NCBI RefSeq assembly: GCF_006874475.1
Contig: NZ_VIRM01000027.1
Span: 50,475-114,474, forward strand
DNA length: 64,000 nucleotides
Direction of reading: 5' to 3'
DNA from: Microbispora hainanensis
GTDB taxonomy: Bacteria; Actinomycetota; Actinomycetes; Streptosporangiales; Streptosporangiaceae
Shown here: one piece after another, positions 59,773-64,000 of the stretch
Position numbering within the stretch: the first letter of the stretch is position 1
Layout of the letters: each line of letters opens with the position of its first letter
Position numbers and translations under genes: made by a program
Notes under the pieces: generated by a model
Database searches by the model: none
What the model saw: only the letters and a program-made list of their open reading frames with translations
Told to the model about the DNA's origin: nothing

Positions 59773-61110
59773 TCAGCCCCTCGCCTTCGCGAGCGCGTTC
59801 TGGGCGGCGAGCGCGATCGGCTCGTTGAGCGCGCCGATCGGGGGGCTGTAGACGTTCTCCATAGTCGCCAGATCGTTGATCGTGATGCCTGTGCGCACGG
59901 CCATGGCGAGGAAGTCGGCGCGTTCCTTGATGCCCTCGCCGCCGACGAGCTGGGCTCCGATCAGCCGGAGGTGGTCGGGTTCGGCGAGGAGCTTGACCTT
60001 GACCGGCTTAACGTCCGGGTAGTAGCGCGCACGGGAGATGCCCTGGGCGGTGCCCACGATGAAGGGGACGCCGAGCGCGGTGGCCAGCGTCTCACTGAAG
60101 GACACCCCGCCGATCATCCACTTGCCGGCGACCATGCCCCAGGGGACATAGACGGCGCGGTACTCGCGGACGCCGCTGGCGGCGTTCACTCCGGCGACCT
60201 TGCCCTGTGCGTAGGCGTGACTGCCGGACAGCCCCTGGATCGGGACGTTGGAGACGCCGTGCGGGATCTCGGTGCAGTCGCCCGCCGCGTACACGTCCGG
60301 AGCCGAAGTGCGCATCCTCCCGTCGACGATGATGCCTCCGCTCATGCCGGTCTTGATGCCGGCCGCGGTTGCGAGGCTGGTGTTGGGCGCCTTCTTCGTG
60401 GCCACCACCGCCAGATCCGCCGGGATGTCCCCCTCCGAGGTGGTTACCTTGGTAAGCTTGCCATTCTTCCCGACGAACCCTGTGACCTTGGTGTTGAAGT
60501 GCAGCTTGGCGCCCATCTCGACCCAGGACTCCTCGACCGGCTGCATGATGTCCGGATCAGTGGCCATGGACATGGCCCAGGGCGCGGGGTCGACCAGGTG
60601 GGTCTCGATGCCGCGATGCGCGAGCGCGGTGACCATCTCGGCGCCGAGCGGCGTCGCCTCGTCGACGACCGCGGTCTTCACCGTGTCCAGGACCTTGTCC
60701 CACTCCATCGCCTGGCGGATGTTCTTGACGTAGTAGATGTTGCCGAGGTCGCCCCCCGGCACCCCCGGGTCTGCATAGGTGAACCCGGTCGCCAGCACCA
60801 GCGAGTCGTAGCGCTCGACCGTCCCGTCTGCCGCGGTCACCGTCTTGGCCTTCACGTCGATGGAGGCGACGGTCGTCTCGTAGCGAATGTCGATGCCCTG
60901 GTCGATGTAGTGCTGCTTGGTCGCCATGAACAGGGAGTCGAAGCTGGCGATCTCGCGCCCGTGGACGTAGGGGATCCCGCAAGGGCTATAGGCCGCGTCC
61001 TCATAGTCGGTGAAGACGATGACCTCGGCGTCCGGGTCGGTACCTTTCGCGGCGCCGGCCGCGCCCATCCCTGCGGCTCCGCCGCCTACCACTACGATTC
61101 GCCTGGCCAT
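59773..61110 (-). CDS. CoA-disulfide-reductase/NADH-oxidase-like flavoprotein
   Basis: This 445-aa protein is placed at ATG 61110 (MARRIVVVGGGAAGMGAAG, FAD site). The single redox Cys lies in AAYSPCGIPYVHG (Cys 44), the position used by CoA-disulfide reductases and NADH oxidases. DVYAAGDCTEIPH binds FAD, and the C-terminal dimer domain (LIGAQLVGGEGIKERADFLA) is complete. The NAD-site glycines read DEATPLGAEMVTAL and are atypical. Within a CoM locus, reduction of a CoM disulfide or persulfide is a reasonable inference. Confidence 0.83.
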   Translation of the reverse strand: MARRIVVVGGGAAGMGAAGAAKGTDPDAEVIVFTDYEDAAYSPCGIPYVHGREIASFDSLFMATKQHYIDQGIDIRYETTVASIDVKAKTVTAADGTVERYDSLVLATGFTYADPGVPGGDLGNIYYVKNIRQAMEWDKVLDTVKTAVVDEATPLGAEMVTALAHRGIETHLVDPAPWAMSMATDPDIMQPVEESWVEMGAKLHFNTKVTGFVGKNGKLTKVTTSEGDIPADLAVVATKKAPNTSLATAAGIKTGMSGGIIVDGRMRTSAPDVYAAGDCTEIPHGVSNVPIQGLSGSHAYAQGKVAGVNAASGVREYRAVYVPWGMVAGKWMIGGVSFSETLATALGVPFIVGTAQGISRARYYPDVKPVKVKLLAEPDHLRLIGAQLVGGEGIKERADFLAMAVRTGITINDLATMENVYSPPIGALNEPIALAAQNALAKARG

Positions 61111-61172
61111 CTGACTTCGGTTCTCCTTGGAGGGGCTCGATTGCATTGAGCATGCGCAACTTTCCGTTCACC

Positions 61173-61207
61173 ATACTTGACGTACCTGGTCGTCGCCGTC
61201 AAGGTAT
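61173..61207. promoter_or_regulatory. Near-palindrome ATACTTGACG ... CGTCAAGGTAT between divergent genes
   Basis: The arms are inverted (one-base insertion) across 14 bases, midway between the flavoprotein and XRE-cupin starts. The left arm contains a TTGACG -35-like hexamer. A regulator bound here could block both promoters. Confidence 0.5.
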
Positions 61208-61264
61208 AGACGGGTGCTCGTTACGGAGTGCGAACCTCGGCCTACGCACCGGAGGAGGCACAAA

Positions 61265-61840
61265 GTGAGTGGACGAGTGGCCGCCGTCGTCTCGGGCATC
61301 GGTCCGAAAATCAAGGCACTTCGCAAGCAGAAGGGCTATTCGCTGCAGTCGCTCGCGGAGCGCGCGGACGTCTCGGCGGCCACGATTCACAAGATCGAGC
61401 AGTCTGACATGGTGCCGACGATCACCACGCTGCTCAAGATTGCCACGGCTCTCGGCCGGCCTGTTTCCTACTTCGTTGAGGAGGAGGACGACGACAACTA
61501 CCCGACGGTGTTCACTCCGGCGGATGGCAGAAGCCCGATCTACACCTCACATGTCGGGATCAAACTCGACGGGATCAGCGGACCTTACGGCGAGTTCCTG
61601 GTCGCCGCGGCCGTGGCCACGGTGATCCCGGGGGCGAGCAGCGGCAGCAAGCCGCTGCAGCACGCCGGCGAGGAGCTCATCTACCTGGTGTCGGGCGAAC
61701 TCGAGTTCCGGGTCGGCGACGTAACGCATGTGCTCAAGCCGGGTGACGCCCTCCACTTCCTTACTCATCAGACGCACTTCTGGCGGAACCCCGGCGACGG
61801 GAACGCCGTGGCGATCTGGATGGCGGTGCGCCCGCAATAG
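61265..61840 (+). CDS. XRE-cupin transcriptional regulator
   Basis: This 191-aa protein is taken from GTG 61265 after GGAGGAGG. The helix-turn-helix is KIKALRKQKGYSLQSLAERADVSAATIHKIE (about residues 13-43) and the cupin domain contains PLQHAGEELIYLVSGELEFRVGD and LKPGDALHFLTHQTHFWRNPG. Such regulators sense small acids or amines with the cupin. It is the only regulator within the CoM locus, so it is the likely controller of the 61-58 kb operon and possibly others. Confidence 0.87.
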   Translation: MSGRVAAVVSGIGPKIKALRKQKGYSLQSLAERADVSAATIHKIEQSDMVPTITTLLKIATALGRPVSYFVEEEDDDNYPTVFTPADGRSPIYTSHVGIKLDGISGPYGEFLVAAAVATVIPGASSGSKPLQHAGEELIYLVSGELEFRVGDVTHVLKPGDALHFLTHQTHFWRNPGDGNAVAIWMAVRPQ

Positions 61841-62136
61841 TGAGCCGTCCATGGCGACGGGTGCGAACTTCTCATGGCCACCACGGGCCGGTCACAGGTG
61901 GAGGACCGATCAGGCGTCGGCGTCAATAGCCGACGATGAATCGGGTGCGGCGGTGGTGGGTGTTCGGCCTCGTCGAGCAGCAGCACGGCGAGGCCTTCCA
62001 TGGAGACCCAGGAGGCGCCGGACCCGTTGACAAGCAGCCCGTCGGTGCCCCACGCGATACATGCCAGTGGGTTCATACGGGCCGACCGCGCCCAACACGC
62101 CAGCGACTGCGAGATTGTCACCGGACCCCTGCCCAG
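61841..62136. other. Non-coding remnant sequence
   Basis: No supported gene is seen. A - strand frame with an AWGTDGLLVNGSG-type stretch may be a short gene fragment, but it is too short to assign. Confidence 0.4.
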
Positions 62137-62339
62137 GCCATCGACGCCGAGGCCGCCGGCGACGGCTGGTACGCGCTGCTGACCAACCTCGGCCCCGACC
62201 AGGCCGACGCCGAGCAGATCCTGCGCCTGTACAAGGGCCAAGAAGCAGTCGAACGCCGCTACTGGCGTTCAAAGGCCCGCTGGCCGTGACCGCCCTGTAC
62301 CTGAAGAACAACCGCCGCATCGCCGCGCTCGCCGGGTAG
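62137..62339 (+). pseudogene. IS1634-like transposase, C-terminal fragment (frameshifted)
   Basis: AAGDGWYALLTNL and AEQILRLYKGQEAVERRY match the end of IS1634-type DDE transposases. A frameshift near 62255 moves the rest (FKGPLAVTALYLKNNRRIAAL) to another frame. The upstream catalytic region is missing. Confidence 0.72.
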
Positions 62340-62500
62340 GCCTCCTCGGCGTGGGGGAAGTCGCCGTGCAGGGAGATGGAGGTCATGTCCCAGTGCATGC
62401 GGGAGACATCGATGCCGAACTTCTCGATCGCCCGTAGCCCGATCGACCCGACCAGGTGATCCAGATGCGGGGCGACCGCATCCAGGGCTCGCCCGATCCG
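62336..62500 (-). pseudogene. IS1634-like transposase, N-terminal fragment (opposite strand)
   Basis: On the - strand RIGRALDAVAPHLD, IEKFGIDVSRMHWDMTSISL matches the N-terminal part of the same transposase family. It meets the C-terminal fragment tail to tail at ~62336, so an inversion joined with deletion is needed to explain the order. Confidence 0.65.
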
Positions 62501-62772
62501 GTCATCTTGGCGATGTGGCTGAGATCGGTCTCGACAGTCACACGATGCTCGCGGTGGAGAGTGTCGCGGTATTCGACCTCGTAACGTCCGTCCTCCCGGA
62601 GAGCTACAGAGGCGAACCAGGTCGAGTCCTCTTCGTCGGGCTCGATGATGACGTAGGTGTTATCCGGGTGGGTGAGATCCTCGATCATCGTGTAGAGGGC
62701 GTCTTCGGAAGGATCTTCGTTGACGTCACCGCCCTCGGACTTCGCAATGTAGTAGATGGGCTCGCGCTCCAT
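62383..62772 (-). CDS. Hypothetical protein, C-terminus replaced by IS sequence
   Basis: Residues 1 to about 90 (REPIYYIAKSEGGDVNEDPS..., DLTHPDNTYVIIEPDEEDST, ending SHIAKMT) look like a small acidic native protein. From there the frame runs out of phase through the transposase fragment to a chance stop, giving 129 aa. The native gene is probably broken. No family is recognised. Confidence 0.45.
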   Translation of the reverse strand: MEREPIYYIAKSEGGDVNEDPSEDALYTMIEDLTHPDNTYVIIEPDEEDSTWFASVALREDGRYEVEYRDTLHREHRVTVETDLSHIAKMTGSGEPWMRSPRIWITWSGRSGYGRSRSSASMSPACTGT

Positions 62773-62927
62773 GGCTGTCCTTCCTCTGGGATCGGTTCAG
62801 TAGCCCGACCACAGCATCCAAGATCCAAGCCTGGAACAGGACCTAATGGCACGCGAAGATCAAAGAGCCTCGGAAACAATCAAGGCCCGGGTCTGGATTG
62901 CTGTCCTGACCTGGGCCTTCACTCGTA

Positions 62928-62969
62928 GAGCGGGTGACGGGAATCGAACCCGCGCTGTCAGCTTGGGAA
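62928..62969 (-). repeat. tRNA-Gly 3'-half fragment, copy A of a 42-bp direct repeat
   Basis: Read on the - strand it is the anticodon CCC loop 3' part, T-arm and acceptor of tRNA-Gly (TTCCCAAGCTGACAG ... GGTTCGATTCCCGTCACCC). The 5' half is absent, so it is not a gene but an attachment-site scar. It is identical over 42 bp to copy B at 63814-63855. Confidence 0.85.
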
Positions 62970-63128
62970 GCCTTTCAAGATCTTGCTTTCTGAGCTGGCA
63001 GAACGTTGACCTGGACGTATGGCGGTCGAGTCACCGTGAGTTCCCGGCAGTTCCCTCTGATCGCCGACCGAACGGGCACGCAACGGGCACGCCGCGCCGC
63101 GTCCCTGCCGCCAGCGATATCGCAGGCG

Positions 63129-63134
63129 TAGACT
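63129..63134 (+). promoter_or_regulatory. -10 element TAGACT for a likely leaderless antitoxin transcript
   Basis: TAGACT ends six bases before the antitoxin ATG and no ribosome-binding site is present, so transcription would begin at the start codon. No clear -35 was found. Confidence 0.5.
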
Positions 63135-63140
63135 CGGGGC

Positions 63141-63386
63141 ATGAGCGCCGGGCATGCGCATGAGGAGCTTCATCACCTGGTTGACCGGCTGTCGCCGGAT
63201 CAGGCGGGTCGGCTGCTGCGGTTGGTCAAGACAGACCCGGAACTCGCTGAGGCCGCGAACGAAGGTCCGTCGGAACCGGTACGGCGTCGCCGACTGTCGA
63301 TCGCGGGAATCGGCGCATCCGGAGAGGGCGATCTGTCAGAACGGGTCGAAGATCTGCTGGCGGAGCGATTCAATCGGTCGGTGTGA
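63141..63386 (+). CDS. VapB-like antitoxin
   Basis: This 81-aa acidic protein has an N-terminal helix with HEELHHLVDRLSPDQAGRLL, a basic patch PVRRRRLS and a C-terminal ERVEDLLAERF helix of the kind that fills the toxin groove. The stop overlaps the toxin start (GTGTGA), the normal coupling of toxin-antitoxin pairs. The exact antitoxin family is not certain. Confidence 0.8.
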   Translation: MSAGHAHEELHHLVDRLSPDQAGRLLRLVKTDPELAEAANEGPSEPVRRRRLSIAGIGASGEGDLSERVEDLLAERFNRSV

Positions 63387-63808
63387 CCGCTACGCTCCTG
63401 GACACAGGGCCGCTGATCGCCGTTGTCGATCGCGATGACAAGCACCATGCCTCATGTGTGCGTCTCCTTGAGCAGTTGGCAGGGCCGTTGCTTCTTCCTT
63501 CGACCATCCTGATCGAGGCTGGTTGGACGATCAACAGGCACATGGGACCGGCCGTACACGCGCAGTTCCTTGATCTCGTCACGGAGGAGTTCGAGCTGGT
63601 TGATCTCCTTGCCGCTGACGTACGACGTATGGCCGAACTCGTCCGGCTTTACAAAGATGCTCGTCTCGACCCTGCCGATGTGTCCGTGGTCGCAATCGCC
63701 GAGCGTCTGGGAATCACACAAATTGCGACGATTGACCGGCGCGATTTCGGCCTGATCCGGCCCCGGCATGTGGCCGCGTTCAGGCTGCTGCCGGAGGTGC
63801 TCGCTTGA
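63383..63808 (+). CDS. VapC-like PIN-domain toxin
   Basis: This 141-aa protein has the PIN acidic residues: LLDTGPL (Asp 7), TILIEAGW (Glu 45), LDPADVSVVAIAE (Asp near 97) and TIDRRDF (Asp near 116). PIN toxins are Mg-dependent ribonucleases that cut tRNA or rRNA. The GTG start overlaps the antitoxin stop. The gene ends five bases before copy B of the tRNA-Gly fragment. Confidence 0.88.
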   Translation: MTATLLDTGPLIAVVDRDDKHHASCVRLLEQLAGPLLLPSTILIEAGWTINRHMGPAVHAQFLDLVTEEFELVDLLAADVRRMAELVRLYKDARLDPADVSVVAIAERLGITQIATIDRRDFGLIRPRHVAAFRLLPEVLA

Positions 63809-63813
63809 TCTTG

Positions 63814-63855
63814 GAGCGGGTGACGGGAATCGAACCCGCGCTGTCAGCTTGGGAA
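63814..63855 (-). repeat. tRNA-Gly 3'-half fragment, copy B of the 42-bp direct repeat
   Basis: It is identical to copy A over 42 bp and diverges at the same point inside the anticodon loop. Sequence to its right (about 63905-63963) contains GTGACCGTGG and a CTAATTGCACG doublet, again like an element arm. No complete tRNA-Gly lies within the window. Confidence 0.85.
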
Positions 63856-64000
63856 TTGCATGGATCACGGCCCGTACGGTCGCTGAGCTGCGCGTAGGAC
63901 CGGTCATGGGTGACCGTGGTTGCCCCCTCGTTCCCCTGGCTAATTGCACGCTAATTGCACGACGGGCAGTCCATGACCTGGGCCTCGCCCTCATGGCGTA
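63856..64000. other. Element-arm-like sequence at window end
   Basis: The doublet CTAATTGCACG CTAATTGCACG (about 63939-63960) and TGACCTGGGCCT (about 63974-63985) resemble sequences that precede the other tRNA-Gly scars. A further scar or the intact tRNA may lie just past the window end. Confidence 0.4.

Larger units (their letters stand above)
62773..63140. other. Non-coding junction with tRNA-Gly scar and element arm
   Basis: The stretch holds the terminator remnant and tRNA-Gly 3' half (62879-62969), then an arm-like sequence with GGGCACGCAACGGGCACGC (about 63076-63094), then the toxin-antitoxin promoter. No other gene is seen. Confidence 0.65.

Noticed and set aside
61768..62241. - strand gene with an AWGTDG-type motif
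   Set aside because: The frame is antisense to the transposase remnant and the motif is too short to support a family.
62928..62969. Functional tRNA-Gly gene
   Set aside because: Only the 3' half is present at each copy; D-arm and acceptor 5' strand are missing.

Overview
The window is very GC-rich and has many GTG/TTG starts, 4-base ATGA/GTGA gene overlaps, a SARP/AfsR-type regulator and a sugar ABC importer without its own ATPase. This points to a filamentous actinomycete, probably Streptosporangiales-like. The rank below order cannot be told from the sequence alone.

Layout. (1) 1-7.7 kb: the 3' end of an HNH-endonuclease gene, a secreted Lys/Gly-rich protein, a secreted SRPBCC-like protein, a LysR regulator divergent from a glyoxalase-fold gene, a patatin-like lipase, an NmrA-like reductase and a RibD/DHFR-like reductase. 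Short tandem repeats are frequent here, some inside coding sequence. (2) 7.7-20.4 kb: regulators (LacI, XRE), a 5'-truncated MFS transporter, an intact MFS exporter, a rifamycin phosphotransferase (rph), a DrrAB-type ABC exporter and a large AfsR/SARP regulator. (3) 20.4-32.6 kb: a plant-glycan/pentose locus with a GH3 glycosidase, a LacI regulator, a secreted double esterase, a sugar ABC importer (binding protein and two permeases), an IlvD/Edd-type aldonate dehydratase and an FAH-family 2-keto-3-deoxy-aldonate dehydratase. Together these suggest uptake of xylo- or arabino-oligosaccharides and a non-phosphorylating oxidative pentose route. Matching operator-like palindromes precede the GH3/FAH pair and the LacI gene. 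(4) 32.6-42.4 kb: miscellaneous genes and debris: a YccF protein, a LuxR/LAL regulator lacking its Walker A part, a P-loop kinase-like protein, a hydrolase-TetR pair with a palindromic operator, a HAD phosphatase, a MerR regulator, and fragments of an ISAs1 transposase, a TPR regulator and a tyrosine integrase.

(5) 42.6-61.8 kb is the most interesting region. Its core (50.6-56.1 kb, + strand) encodes a phosphosulfolactate synthase (ComA family), two aspartase/fumarase-superfamily lyases and a D-cysteine-desulfhydrase-like PLP enzyme. This is the enzyme set proposed for bacterial coenzyme M (CoM) biosynthesis in Xanthobacter (XcbB/C/D/E). It is translationally coupled to an unrecognised cysteine-rich protein and a DUF1116 (YlbE-like) protein. 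Around it lie FdrA and carbamate kinase (the remaining parts of an oxamate/oxalurate-type carbamoyltransferase system), homologues of the conserved nitrilase-associated (Nit1C, MSMEG_0565-0572/Sll0783-0788) genes without any nitrilase, a CoA-disulfide-reductase-like flavoprotein, OsmC, an amidohydrolase, a phosphopantetheinyl transferase and an XRE-cupin regulator. No known CoM-dependent epoxide enzyme is present. I infer an undescribed CoM-dependent pathway that ends in carbamoyl phosphate or ammonia.

(6) 61.8-64 kb: IS1634-like transposase fragments and a VapBC-type toxin-antitoxin pair lying between two identical 42-bp copies of a tRNA-Gly 3' half. A related degenerate copy lies next to the integrase fragment at 42.4 kb. 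The CoM region is therefore bracketed by tRNA-Gly attachment scars and may be a genomic island built by successive integrations. No complete tRNA, rRNA or CRISPR array was seen.
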